Positions 43,396 to 54,635 of a stretch of 64,000 bases of DNA are shown here, one piece after another. The translations under genes and the position numbers were made by a program. The notes under the pieces are model-generated. The model ran no database searches and was not told where the DNA came from. It saw only the letters and a list, made by a program, of their open reading frames with translations. The number at the start of each line of letters is the position of its first letter. Position 1 is the stretch's first letter. Origin of the DNA: Dasypus novemcinctus (lineage: Eukaryota > Chordata > Mammalia > Cingulata > Dasypodidae); NCBI RefSeq assembly GCF_030445035.2, contig NC_080680.1, forward strand, positions 111,564,228 to 111,628,227, given 5' to 3'.

Positions 43396-44205
43396 TTATT
43401 TTTCTTCCAAAATTCTTTTGAAGACCATTTTTACACCATTAATTCACCTGTTTTAAGTGGACCATTCAGTGTTTTTTACTATATTTAGAATTTAGCCAAC
43501 ATCTACAAAATTTAAATTCAATGTTTTTATCACCAGTAAAAGAAATCTTATATTCTTCAGCTGTCATTGTCTATTTTCTACAATTATCGCCATTCTAAAC
43601 ATACTATTTAATGTGTCATCTCAACATATCCCATCAGATTGGAACGTTGTTTGGTCACAGAATTTACATGTGGGTTGTATCTTCAACCATTATTTCCTTC
43701 ATTTTTTTTCTTTGCCTACTTTTATAAAGGAAGAAGTTACCCTCTCCCACTTAGTATTGGTCTACCCAATGTTAGCCTTTAAAAAATTTTAAAAAACAAT
43801 TTTAACTTTATTTTTAAAGAAGTTTTAGACTACAGAAAAGTTACAGTGAAAATACAGGGGACTGTCATATATCACACCCCCTACCCCTCTCACATTTTCC
43901 CCTATTAATATCATCTTATATTAATATGGTACATTTGTTACAATTGAACAAATATTGAAGCCTTGCTACTAACCGTGATCTATAGTTTTCATTATGGTTT
44001 ATACTTTGCACTGTACAATTTTACAGGTTTTGACAAAATGTACAATGGCCTGTATTTGTCATTGCAGTATCATGCAAAACAATTCCAGTGCCCCAAAAAT
44101 GCCGCCTGCTCCACCTATTCTTCCTTCCTCCTCCCCTCTGAGCAGCTGGTAACCATTATCTGTATATCAGTGTTACATGTTCTTACATTACTACAGTAAT
44201 AATAA
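43396..44205 (-). mobile_element. Antisense L1 3' UTR pieces
   Basis: Two blocks: 43430-43600 ('taattcacctgttttaagtg') and 43785-44200 ('ttttagactacagaaaagtt', 'tttgttacaattgaacaaat', 'gcagtatcatgcaaaacaat'). The second is repeated at 45508-45860. Confidence 0.72.
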
Positions 44206-45507
44206 ATCTCCTTTGGTCCACTGTTGCATTCCCCCCTTAGGTTTATTCATTCCTCCATTTTGATGACTTTGGAATAGTGATGCTCACCTGCTTCAGATTG
44301 AGAAGGGACTTAGATCTTATGGGACAGATAGAAATGTCTTGATAGCAGTTTTAGTTACTGTCTGTTTTTTGGGCTAGGTGTTGTCCATCATCATCATTTA
44401 GTTACTTGTCCAGGGCAAGTCATGAACTGGAGAGTAGGTGTTGGCTGCAACTCTGCTGAGATTCAGGGCTCAACTAGCATATGGACAGACTGAAGATTAA
44501 AGTTTCTAGGACATATGTTTAATGGATATAGAGCTAATTATAGAGTCAAATCAAAGGGGTAGAAGAATCAGGTAGGGACATCATAAATGAGCCTAACTCT
44601 ATTAGGAGAAATAGGTTAACATATATTCCAAGGTAAGGGGTTCTGATTCCATTGGGTTGTATGCATTGCCTATAGTGTCTAAATGTCTCTAGGGCCTTTG
44701 GGAGCCTTGCTGTTTGAGGCTTTGTTTACTGTGGCAGTTAGTGTGAACCTCCTGAGATGTGCATAAGTGTAACTTCTGGAATGACCGTCCAATTCACTTT
44801 GAAATCTCTTAACAATAAAACTCTTGTATCTAATATTTCGCCCTTTTGGTCAAGGTCTTTTCCAAATGCATCGCTAGTTGGCACTTGCTAATAGTCCTTC
44901 TGTGCAGGGAGGCTCATACCCTGGAGTCATATCCCACACTGGGGGTGGGTGGGTGGGGGAGACTGGAGAAGAGGTAGTGAGTTTATATGCTGAGTTTGGC
45001 TTATAGAGACCACATTTGAGTAATAATGAGGTTTTCAGGGGGTAACTCTTAGGCAATAGATATTATTAGGCTAAGTTTCAGTTTTACAAGAATAAGGTTC
45101 ATAAGTGTTACTATCAAGGGCTTGGTGTATTGGTCTATGTTCTTTTATTGGCACTGCCTATGTTCTCTAGAGATTCTTGCCACTCTCTTAGAAAACATAG
45201 CTGGATCCCCAGGATGGGAATGTAATATTTTGGTGTTTATTGTTTGGGTCTCCACTCACTGAGACAACACCCCATGACCGCATGAACTAGAGGCATGCCC
45301 TGGGTGCATCCTTCCCCACACATCTCACTACCACAGACACCCTGCACGAGTGATCCTCCCTGCCATAGTTGTAACTTTTCTGCAATCTAAAACCTCTGCC
45401 AAAAAAAAAAAAAAAAACCTGCATCATGCCTATCATCACCGTAAGATGTTATCTTTTTGTGTATGCTCCCAGATTCTTCTGACTGTTCCCCCAGTGTCTT
45501 CTTTTTT
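44206..45507 (-). repeat. Probable old L1-associated repeat, antisense (low confidence)
   Basis: Text such as 'gtttatatgctgagtttggc', 'ttcagggggtaactcttagg' and 'aataaggttcataagtgtta' is familiar as mammalian repeat sequence between L1 3' UTR blocks. Exact family not assigned. It includes an A run at about 45401-45417. Confidence 0.4.
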
Positions 45508-46040
45508 TTTTTTTCTTTAAACTTTATGTTTAAAGAAGTTTTAGACTACAGAAAAGTTACATTGAAAATATAGGGGATTCCCATATACCCCTTCCCTTCC
45601 TCCTCTATAATTTTCCCCTATTAATGACATCTTATATGAGTATGGGACGTTTGTTACAATTGATAAATATTGAAGCATTGCTACTAACCATGGTCTACAG
45701 TTTACATTATGATTTACACCTTGCACTGTACAATTTCATAGGTTTTGAAAAAAATGTAATGGTCTGTATTTGTCATTGCAATATCATGCAGAACAATTCC
45801 AATGCTCTACAAACGCCCTGTGTTCTACCTATTCTTCCGTCCCCCTCCCTTCAGAACCTTTGGTAACCTCAGTCTGCATCGAGGCTAAAGGAGGGTCTTT
45901 CCCTCCCTCCCTTGACCCCCCAGTGGTCCCATCTTCTGTGTCAACTGGGTCCTCATGGCCAACTATGGATTGTGTTCCAGCCTCCACTCTTTTGCTTTCC
46001 TTTCTGGCTTTTTTGGGTTCACTAATAAACCACAACACTG
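45508..46040 (-). mobile_element. Antisense L1 3' UTR with T-rich left edge
   Basis: Starts after a T run with 'ctttaaactttatgtttaaa', then 'gttttagactacagaaaagt', and ends with the block 'ctaataaaccacaacactga'. Duplicates the order seen at 43785-44200 and 43226-43395. Confidence 0.72.
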
Positions 46041-46049
46041 ATTTTCAAA

Positions 46050-46226
46050 GTCTGTTGCATGCTAGACTCTTCTGGGGAGCTTTTCAAAGTCCAGCTCCTT
46101 AGGCACAACCCAGACCACTAACATTGGAATTGCTGGGTGGGTGGGGGGACCCGGTCATCAGAGTTTTTATACGGGTCCCGAGGCGGTGCCGGTGGGCAGC
46201 TGGGTTTGAGAGCCAGTGTTTTACAG
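46050..46226. mobile_element. MER5A-like hAT MITE, diverged
   Basis: 'cttctggggagcttttcaaa' and 'gaattgctgggtgggtgggg' near 'gagagccagtgtt' resemble MER5A, more diverged than 5899-6058. Confidence 0.55.
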
Positions 46227-46227
46227 G

Positions 46228-46410
46228 GTCACGTCCCTTACGTCTGGGTAGTGTTTTAGGTTGACATGAAGCACTTCCCTTTCATGGCTTCATTTAGTCC
46301 TTATAGCACATCCTGGAGAGAACCATGGGTCTTCCAGTTTTATGGAAGGTTCAGCAGAAGGTATTTGTCCAAATCTCACCGCTAGTAAATGCCGGGAGCC
46401 AGACTTAAAA
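46228..46410 (-). repeat. MIR-like ancient SINE, antisense
   Basis: 'catttagtccttatagcaca', 'ttttatggaaggttcagcag' and 'aggtatttgtccaaatctca' follow the reverse MIR order. Bases 46411-46665 are unassigned. Confidence 0.6.
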
Positions 46411-46681
46411 TCATACCCAAGCTCCAAGTTCACCTCTCTGCAGTTCTGCTCCACTCTAGGGGTTCTCTGGCAGGCCTCCTCTCACCTTTACTTCTCACCT
46501 GTGTATATTTGCTGGTGTAGTCCTCCTTTCTATCTGTTGCTTCCATCCTGAGGACCCACTTTCAGGGTCTGTCTCATATGCTACTATGTTCATGAAGCGT
46601 GTCCAGTCCTCTCATCGGCCTCCCCTCCCCCCCTCCATATAGTGGCCTTCTCCTGCCTGCGAATCTGCAGGGCACTTTTTT

Positions 46682-47744
46682 TTTTTAATTAGAGAAGTTG
46701 TAGGTTTATATAAAAGTCATGTAAAAAATGCATTCCTATCATATCCATATGTTCCCATATATGGGAATGTTGTGTGTGTGTGTGTGTATTTTGTGAGCAT
46801 AAAGCACCTTTAGTGCAGTAATAACTCAACACTCGTATGTGTTGTGGGAGATGGAAGGGTTAGGATTAGGCTTAGGGTTAATTGTTGCTAGTTGTTGACA
46901 GCATCAGTAGGTACCTTTGTTAAAATTGATGAAGGAATATTAACATATTACTGTTAACTATAGTCCGTAGTTTGCATTAGGTGTGTTTTTTTCCCATATA
47001 CTACCTTTATTAACACCTTATAATAGCGATGTACATTTGTTGTAATTCATGAAAGAATATTCCTATATTTGTAGTATTAACCACAGTCATTGTCCACAAC
47101 AAGTTCACTGGGTTATACAGCCCATGTTTGATTCTCTAGTTTCCTTCTAGGGACCTTCAAGACCCAAAACTTCCCCATCAACCACATTCACACACATGAT
47201 TTGGCTCTGTTAATTACACTGAAAATAATGTTCTACCATCACCTCTATCCATTTTCAAACATTTACAGTCAACCTAATTAGAAATTTTGCAGACGTTAAG
47301 CATCAACTCCCCATTCTCTACCCTCATTCTATCTCCTGGTAACAACCCATACTCTAGATTTTGCCTCGGTGAGTGAACTCATTATAATTAGTCCTTGTTA
47401 GTGAAACCATGCAATCTTTTGTCCTTTGTGCCTGACTTCATTCACTCAGCGTCCTCGGGGTTCGTGCATGTTGTTGCGTGCATCAGGACTTCATTCTTTC
47501 CTATAGCTGAGTAACATACCATCGTATGCAGAGACCACATTTATGCCTATCCCATCATCAGCTGATGGATACTTGGGTTGTTTCCGTCTTTTGGCACTGT
47601 GAGTAATGGTGCTATGAACATCGGCGTGCAAGTGTCCATTCGCGTCCCTGCTTTCAGCTCTTCTGGACCTGAATCCTACTGGTGGGACTGCCAGCAGTTC
47701 TAAGCTCCCCGAGGAACAGCCAGACTGTCTCCCCCAGCAGCCAC
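46682..47744 (-). mobile_element. 5'-truncated L1, antisense, with TSD
   Basis: About 1.06 kb: a T run (A tail) at the left, then 'agagaagttgtaggtttata', 'ctaccatcacctctatccat', 'catcagctgatggatacttg' and 'gtgctatgaacatcggcgtg'. 'tgcagggcactttt' (about 46667-46680) and 'tgcaaggcactttt' (about 47745-47758) are the TSD. It contains (TG)n at 46769-46787. No ORF2 is retained. Confidence 0.8.
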
Positions 47745-47844
47745 CTGCAAGGCACTTTTGCCTTGGGTGGGGCTCATTGTGACTCACCCTGCAGTAGTTA
47801 TTTATATTCAAGTAACAGAGAACAAGAATTGATTATTTTTCCCC

Positions 47845-48180
47845 TTGCAAATGATATGTTTTATTGTTGTGATAAAATACACATAACATCAAATTTACCG
47901 TAGTGACATTTATTCCACTCACAAGGTTGTGCAATCGTCACCACTCTCCAGCTCCAGAACCTTTTCGTCACTCCAAGGTATACTCTGTACCCACGAATGG
48001 GCTACTTCCTATCACCCCCTCCTCCTAGCCCCCGGCAACCACTAATTTGTTTTCTGTCTTCGAGGATTTGCCAACTCTGTATATATTGTATACATGTTAC
48101 CGAGTAAAATGTGGCCTTTCTCGTCTGACTCCTTTCCCTTGGCATAATGCTTTCAAGGTGTCTTGACCATTTAAATGGTT
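47845..48180 (-). mobile_element. Antisense L1 3' UTR fragment
   Basis: 'gataaaatacacataacatc', 'aaggttgtgcaatcgtcacc' and 'cccccggcaaccactaattt' match an old L1 3' UTR in reverse. Confidence 0.78.
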
Positions 48181-48189
48181 CTTATCTCT

Positions 48190-48360
48190 TTATGTGGCTT
48201 AACTCAGAGACTCCTCACAACCCGAGGAGATAGATAGTGCCGATTAGCAGCCTCATTGTACGGATGAGGCGACTGAGGCACAGAAAGGTTAAGTGTTGTT
48301 TCCTGCAGGCACAGCTCATCAGCACTCTTGGCCCCTGTGCTGACCTGCCCTACCTTCTAT
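48190..48360 (-). repeat. MIR-like ancient SINE, antisense
   Basis: 'gtacggatgaggcgactgag' and 'gcacagaaaggttaagtgtt' are reverse MIR hallmarks. Confidence 0.7.
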
Positions 48361-48639
48361 GCCGTTAGAGACCAGAGCTGTGAGCTGAACCTGTAAAGTG
48401 GAATTTGAAGGGCCAGTGTTACACTTAATCTACGACCTAAGAACAACACAGATGCAGCTGCTGGAGCAAAACCATCAGAGGCACCTACCTCAGGGGCCTG
48501 CCGAACAGTATTATGGGGGTGGATTCTGCTCAAGGTCTTGCCTTAATTGGACTGGCTCTGTTTTGTTACAGATTTCCTGCTAATACCGTGTGTGGAGTAT
48601 AGGGTCGCATATCTAGTATTGGAAGCCAGGGGATGTTCC

Positions 48640-48760
48640 AAGGTATCTCCTGTATTGTACAGATGAGGCAACTGGGGTTAAATATCTTGACCAAAGTCTT
48701 GCAGCTAGAACAGGATGGAGCCAGGGAGTCTGGTTCCAGAGTCCATCCTCTTAATCTTTT
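48640..48760 (-). repeat. MIR-like ancient SINE, antisense
   Basis: 'gtacagatgaggcaactggg', 'cttgcagctagaacaggatg' and 'gtctggttccagagtcca' follow the reverse MIR order. Bases 48361-48639 and 48761-49040 are unassigned. Confidence 0.65.
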
Positions 48761-49040
48761 TATGTTGTCCTGCCTTTTATAGTTGAAGGAAAGCTTGGGC
48801 AATTGGCTCTTTGTCATGGGAAGGAGAAGTCTTGTTATATGGGCAGCTGGGGAGAAAGTTGAAGTGAGTACCTGGTACTGAGGAACCCGAAATGACCAGG
48901 ATGTGAGAAGGCAGACGCTCTTAGGAGCCTGTGGCTCACAATTGGACCGAGGTTGGCCATAGATGCTAAGGTCCCACTGAAAACATTGGATCTTCAGTGA
49001 GCTCCCAGTCCTTTTCTCATTCAGTCCTCACCAATACCTT

Positions 49041-49474
49041 CTTTTTTTTAAAAAAAAGATTTTATTTATTTATTTATTTCTCTTCCCTATCACCCCGCCC
49101 CCCCCTCCACGCCCAAGTTGTCTGTTCTCTGTGTCTATTTGCTGCAACTTCTTTGTCCGGTTCTGTTGTTGTCAACGGCACGGGAATCTGTGTTTCTCTT
49201 TGTTGCGTCATCTTGTTGTGTCAGCTCTCCGTGTGTGCGGTGCCATTCCTGGGCAGGCTGCACTTTCTTTCGCGCTGGGTGGCTTTCCTTACAGAGCGCA
49301 CTCCTTGTGCGTGGGGCTCCCCTATGCGGGGACACCCCTGTGTGGCAGGGCATTCCTTGCGCGCATCAGCACTGCGCGTGGGTCAGCTCCACACGGGTCA
49401 AGGAGGCCCAGGGTTTGAACCGCGGACCTCCCATGTCATAGACGGACGCCCTAACTGCTGAGCCAAGTCTGCCA
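49041..49474 (-). repeat. DAS-type tRNA SINE, long body form
   Basis: T/A-rich start 'aagattttatttatttattt', body 'gagcgcactccttgtgcgtg', head 'ctgctgagccaagtctgcc'. Low divergence from the copies at 3019 and 23444. Confidence 0.88.
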
Positions 49475-50379
49475 CCGCCACCACCTTCTGAGGTCAGCAC
49501 ATCAGACATTCCCATTTGGCTGAGGAGGTATCTCCAACCTAGAAGGGTGTGTTTGTTCTTTTGACTCTTTCAAGCCCTCTGCCAGATATGTCTCAGATAA
49601 CCGCAGTTCTCAGGCAGGATGGCTTGGGTACTGCCCTTGTCCGACAGACGAGCCATGTGGGGGGCTCGTTGGAAGCAGAGATGGGTTTTGAATGAATTTG
49701 GCTTCGTGGGAAGTGATGTTTGAGGTTATTTTGACAGCCTGAGTGGCGGAGGATTGACAAGTCCGGGTGTTAAGACAATGTGAACAGTGTCACTGAAGGG
49801 GGCACACGGAGGATGCATTTGAAAACTAGGGTGCAGTTCTGGGATGCTGAAGCAAGGGAGATGGGAAGGCAGGCTGGGGCCATTTATGAGCTTGGCGTTG
49901 GGTCCTGCGGGGTGCTGGAAGGTAGACTGGCAGATGAGGAAGCTGTGGCAGTTGGCAGAGGCTGAATTTGCATGGTGCTGGGCATGGGATTTGAGGACTT
50001 GGAGTCTAGGGTTTAACCAGGAGTGGGCTTGATGGAGAAGCTGAGATGACACCCCCATATTTCATGCATGACACATTGGTGAGGCTGAGAACCCAGGGAG
50101 AGGAGCAGGAATGGGGAAGAGCCCAGCAGGGTACTTAGTTGGAAAGTTTGTAAAGGCAAGCTATCCATAGGGGTCATAAGCTTCACCATGCTGTGTCTGG
50201 ACTCACTCACTGGTAGTGTTTTAGACGAGGCCAGTGAGGGGCCAGCAGGTTGGACACCTGGGGAGGAGTCAGGTAAGAGTTGGAAATGCACATCCAGGGC
50301 CGGAGAGGGAGCCTGAGAGTGAGAGCAGCTAGAGCGCGCATTCTGGGCCATCACCGTTCTCTGGGGAAGACTCAGCCCT
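49475..50379. other. Unassigned intronic sequence
   Basis: No repeat or exon recognised. The minus-strand frame 50013-50615 (200 codons) overlaps the MIR and L2 fragments downstream and has no recognisable domain. Confidence 0.4.
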
Positions 50380-50480
50380 CCCAGCCTCCCTGCCATTTTA
50401 CAGATGAGAAAAGGCAGGCAGCTGCCCAGGGTCCCACAGTCAGCGGCAGGGCTGGGATTTGAATCCAGCCAGCCCGCACC
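50380..50480 (-). repeat. MIR-like ancient SINE, antisense
   Basis: 'gccattttacagatgagaaa', 'tgcccagggtcccacagtca' and 'gctgggatttgaatccagcc' are the reverse MIR core. Confidence 0.75.
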
Positions 50481-50549
50481 CTCAGCTGCCCTGCTCTGCT
50501 GCCTCCCAAGCCTGGGAGTGGTTGGCATTTTCAAGGGGGAGCGAAAAAG

Positions 50550-50680
50550 AAGAGAGGTATTTATCGAGAGCCTGCTGTGTACACAAACTGAGCCAGCTTG
50601 GTGCTGGGTGAACACAGAGCTGAGTAAAAGATGTGCGTGCCTCTTAGCTCAAGCACCTACCAGTTTAATGAGGACGAGTG
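50550..50680 (+). repeat. L2-like fragment
   Basis: 'tatttatcgagagcctgctg' and 'ttggtgctgggtgaacacag' fit the L2 3' end. Confidence 0.6.
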
Positions 50681-51036
50681 TCCTTTGTATTTATAGATCA
50701 CTCTGCTGTTTTAAGGTGCCTTTTTCCAATTGTCTTGCTTAAGGAGGAAAAAGAGCCAGGATATGAGACAGGATAAAAAATAAGTGGTCCACCTTTCTTC
50801 TCAGAGGGGTGGTATAAGTCAGCTCCTGTTGGTCAAAACTCTGAGATAGGTGCTGCTGCACAGAAACTGGTATTGGACCAAGGGAAGAAAGCAAGACTCG
50901 AGTAATTAATTGAAAATCATGCTCCAAATCCCAGTTCAGGTTAATTGTATACACTCAACCATGAAAGCTTTATGGCTTAGCCACGTAAGGGGCCACAAAA
51001 AGGACGGTGGAGATGCGTCTACAGCAGTTTGGCCAA

Positions 51037-51130
51037 AACCTAATTCTTTTTTGTTAGTAAACTATCTTATAGAGCAGTTGTAGGTTTGCAGAAAAATTGC
51101 ACAGACAGTACAGAGTTCCCCTATCCCCCA
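51037..51130 (-). mobile_element. Antisense L1 3' end, short
   Basis: 'agagcagttgtaggtttgca' and 'agacagtacagagttcccct' match the start of other antisense L1 3' ends here. Confidence 0.6.
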
Positions 51131-51154
51131 CCCCAAATGGAATTTTTAAAACTC

Positions 51155-51475
51155 CTCTTTTTGAATCTCACAGGCATTATGTGAAGTGAAAAAAGCTTTT
51201 TACAAAGGAGTACCCTCCTAATGATTGCATTTCTATGCAGTTCTAGAACAGGCAAGATTAGCCTATGGAGTAAAAAATCAGAATAGCTGTTGCCTCTTGG
51301 GGGGAAGGCAGGGGTTTTACTGGGAAAGGGGACCAGGGAACTTTCCAGGGAGATTGGAGTGTGCCGGAATGGAAGGAGGGGTGTAGGGTATGGGTGGGTT
51401 GCCATTTGTCACAATGGAGGCGCTAAAATTTGTGTATTTCAATGAAAGTAATTTTTAAATTAAAAAAAAATTTAA
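51155..51475 (+). mobile_element. L1 3' UTR fragment, sense
   Basis: 'ttctatgcagttctagaaca', 'agaatagctgttgcctcttg' and 'gggttgccatttgtcacaat' are in L1 3' UTR order, ending A-rich at about 51460-51475. Confidence 0.6.
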
Positions 51476-51559
51476 TAAAGAGATGAGTTTTATTTCTCCC
51501 ATAAAACCCTTTTAAAAATTTAAAAAATTACAGTCTTGAAGTTATGTGGACTTAAAAAC

Positions 51560-51700
51560 TTAGCTACTGTTTTAATTTTGAAATAATTTCAAACTTATGG
51601 AAAGTTGCAAAGATACTGGAGAACTCCAGTATGCACAGATACCCTGATTTATCGGCTTTTAACATTGTTACATTTGTTAAGTTCAATTTAAGTACATTTT
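51560..51700 (-). mobile_element. Antisense L1 3' UTR fragment
   Basis: 'tgaaataatttcaaacttat', 'ggaaagttgcaaagatactg' and 'ataccctgatttatcggctt' match L1 3' UTR in reverse. Confidence 0.68.
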
Positions 51701-52436
51701 ACCACCATCCTCAGCAGATAAGTGTAAAAAAATTAATATATTGGGGGGGGGGGAGGAATGAGTAGAAATAGAGGAAAAGATGATACAGAATGTTGGTAAT
51801 GTTCAAGCTGAGTGACAGCCAGCCAGGGTTTATGATACTACTCTGTTCGCTTCGTATTTGTTTAAAATTGTGATAAAGAGAAAAACAAAGCGCATCAGGT
51901 AACCTCTGTTGATTCATCCTTCCGGGAAGCTGCCTGTGCAGAAGGCAGGCTCTCACGAGGACAGGAGTGGTCCCAGCCGCCCTGGCTGCAGCCTCTGCTT
52001 GCTCACTGCCTTGAACTTTGGCTTCCTCCCCCTGCACCTGCCAGCCTGTCCTCTCGCTGTTCCTTTGATCTAGGAACAGACCCTCCTCTTCCGGTTGACT
52101 TTGACCTTCTCTGTCCTCTGGCTTTTCTTATCTCTGACTCCTCCCTCTGCAGATTCCAAGTGTTATCCACAAAATGATGAATTAACTTGGGGCTCACTTC
52201 CCTTCCCTGGAGGGTTGTAAAGTGCCACCTGTGTGCCTTTGTTTTTAATCCAGCTCTGCTGTGAAAAGGGCAGCGCCACCCCCACCCCGCAGCTGCGAAA
52301 GGGTGCGTGCTAGATTCCATTTATACCCAAAGTTCAAAACAGGCCCAGTTTACCTGTGGGAAGCAAGGAGGGGCTGGAAATTGGGAAGAGGCCCCAAGGG
52401 GCCCACCAGGCAGCTGGCGACGTTCTGGTTTATTAT
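51701..52436. other. Unassigned sequence; possible L1 tail 51745-51890
   Basis: A G run near 51742-51752 precedes L1-like 'gaatgttggtaatgttcaag'. Bases 51900-52436 are unassigned. Confidence 0.4.
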
Positions 52437-52463
52437 TAAAAAAAAAAAAAAAAAAAAAAAAAA
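52437..52463 (+). repeat. Long poly-A tract
   Basis: About 26 A in a row ending in 'tgggtggggttgc'. I see no SINE or processed gene body upstream that it clearly belongs to. Confidence 0.8.
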
Positions 52464-52759
52464 TGGGTGGGGTTGCACAGGTGTGCTCACTTTTTCCCTT
52501 TTTAATAATTCAAACTTTATATCAATTTCGAAAAAATAACAGAAAAAGGGTGCTCAACAATTTATGGAAGCATTACTCCTAAAAAGTTCTGTCTAGGCAC
52601 TTTTATCTCATCTAATTCCAACTAAGGTGGTTGTTCCTCTAGTGTTCCGATGAGCAAAGATTAATTAGACGACATAGAGTCTCCTTATTGATGAAAAAAA
52701 TGAAGAGAAAAAATGTTTACTCATACTCCTATCTCACAGAACCAAACCCCATATTATTT

Positions 52760-52947
52760 TTTCTTTGACCTTTAGCATTAATGTAGTACCTTCTTTGCTT
52801 TTACTACAAAACAGTACAGTGTTGTTAACTATAGTCTATAAGTTACATTAGTTATATTGTTCCCATGTATCACCACATTCTTAACATCTTGTAGTAGAAC
52901 ATTCCTGTATTTATATTAATCACAATCCTCCTGTCTCGCCAAAATCA
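52760..52947 (-). mobile_element. Antisense L1 3' UTR fragment
   Basis: 'gttgttaactatagtctata', 'cattcttaacatcttgtagt' and 'gtagaacattcctgtattta' match the L1 block at 46.9-47.1 kb. Confidence 0.65.
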
Positions 52948-52960
52948 TTGTTATGCTTTT

Positions 52961-53050
52961 TTTTTTTTTTTGAAGTACTAGTTAGAGATTGAACCTGGGA
53001 CCTCGTATGTGTGAAGCCGGCACTCAACCACTGAGCCACATCAGCTCCCC
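52961..53050 (-). repeat. DAS-type monomer SINE, antisense, pair member
   Basis: T run, 'gattgaacctgggacctcgt' and 'gagccacatcagctccc'. Together with the next monomer it is bracketed by 'ttgttatgctttt' (52948-52960) and 'ttgttatactttt' (53164-53176), one outer TSD for the pair. Confidence 0.85.
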
Positions 53051-53163
53051 TGAGTTGGTTTTTTTTTTCCTTTTGTTTACTTGTTTGTTTTTGTTCCTTC
53101 AGGAGGCACCGCGACCCCTATATGGGAAGCAAGCACTCAAATGCTTGCGCCACATCTGCTCCC
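53051..53163 (-). repeat. DAS-type monomer SINE, antisense, pair member
   Basis: T-rich linker, then 'aggaggcaccgcgaccccta' and 'cgccacatctgctccc'. Head spacing to its partner is about 114 bp. Confidence 0.8.
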
Positions 53164-53200
53164 TTGTTATACTTTTGATATAGTGAAATCATAGATTCAC

Positions 53201-53955
53201 TTTTTTTAAGATTTATTTCATTTATTTCCTCTGCCCTCGTTACTTGTGGTCACTGTCTGCTCTCTGTGTCCATTTGCTGTGTGCTCTCTCTATCTGCTCG
53301 TCTTCTCTTTAGGAGGCACCGGCAACCGAACCCGGTGTTACCAGATTTTATCGATATTCTTTGACTATGTTGCAGAAATGAATTTCAAGAGCATGTCGGG
53401 TGAATTAGGCCAGTAATTTATATAGGGAGGGAGGGAAGAGAAATGGGAGAAAACAGATCAGGGGTCCCAGGTGAAGAGGAAGGGGTTGAAAAGTGATAAA
53501 GCAGGCTGATTTACAGACCACAATTTCCCATTATAGATTATAAATCCCCAGGTTTACTTGTGTGGCCACGTGGCAGAGGAAAAAACGGTGAGAGCGGTGC
53601 ACAAAGGGCAGGATGGGCCCACAGGTGAGAGAGCACAGGAAAGCGAGACCTCAGGCCTGGCGCCTGCTTTTTGAACTGTTAATTATCCCACCCCTTTGCT
53701 AATGGCAGGGGAGGAGTTTCAGCTGTTTACCCTTTTGATTGCTTATTTCTCCCATCAATCTCCCAGGAGGGCCCAATGATAAAGTCCTTGGGGAATATCT
53801 GGGGCTCCTCCTGGCTCCCAGAGGACATCTCCTTCTTGGGGACTCTCTGCCAGGTTCCAGATCCATCTGTTGTTTCCCTAATTTACTAGCCTACTTCCCC
53901 TGGACTCCCATGTGGTAGGCAGGAACCCAACAGCTTGAGTTATATCCACTTCCCA
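53201..53955 (-). repeat. DAS-type tRNA SINE split by an LTR insertion
   Basis: Left part 53201-53335 (tail 'aagatttatttcatttattt' to 'ggcaaccgaacccgg') and right part 53904-53955 (head 'catgtggtaggcaggaaccc', 'atccacttccca'). The outer TSD 'atagattca' at 53191-53199 and 53956-53964 proves a single SINE. The 563-bp insert between the parts is annotated separately. Confidence 0.85.
53336..53898 (-). mobile_element. Probable ERV solo LTR inserted in a SINE
   Basis: The insert begins on the + strand with 'tgttaccag' (so it ends '...ggtaaca' on the minus strand). A minus-strand TATA-like 'tatataaatt' lies at 53415-53424. 'cccgg' (53331-53335) and 'cctgg' (53899-53903) form a probable 5-bp TSD. 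No gag, pol or env is present. The TG at the other end is not preserved. The TATA box about 80 bp from the minus-strand 3' end suits U3/R/U5 order. Class not assigned. Confidence 0.6.
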
Positions 53956-53964
53956 ATAGATTCA

Positions 53965-54620
53965 TTTTTGATAATTCCTTGTGTTGTAAGATCCATGTAC
54001 TTTTTTGTATGTATGTTACATTTCAATTAAGAAATAAACTAGAGGGCAGTATGAGGTTCTTGAAAATCAAGACATTTCACACTTAAGCAATTCAAATTTC
54101 TTGTTTTCTTGAGAAATAGGAAGATCTGAGTGTATGGTCTGCATTCCCTTAGAGCAGTCATCCAGCAGAAGTTCCTCACAGTGCCTGTGTGTGGGTGGTA
54201 CCTGTCTAAGCCCATTACACATCTACCTCCTGTGTTGTCCTCTAAGTCTCTTTAGAAGGGATGGAAATTTTGTGGGCGAGGGTGGGGGAGGGAGGGTAGA
54301 GCAGATGCCCGCTTTAGGTGGCAGTCTTGCAGGACTACCTTTTGACGATTGGATCTCAAGTCCTGGGGCTTCGGGTACTTGTTGAAATCACTCCAGGTGA
54401 GGTCTGCTTGAACTGGAGACAATTGGAGTTAGTTTATGCATGAATCCGTAGCAGTTGAGGATGATGAGCTATTACTTTATTTGTACCCAGGTGCTCAGTT
54501 CTGTAATTTCCTCCTTCTGTATTCTACTTTCAAGTAACTTTTCAGGGTACTAGTTAATACTTGTTTAAAAATGCTGATATGATTGGGAATTATTTTTCTT
54601 AGGTAACGGGTTGAGAAAGG
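53965..54620. other. Unassigned intronic sequence
   Basis: The first 100 bases ('tgttacatttcaattaagaa') may be L1 tail; the rest is unrecognised. Confidence 0.4.
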
Positions 54621-54635
54621 CTAAGCTAACTTTTT

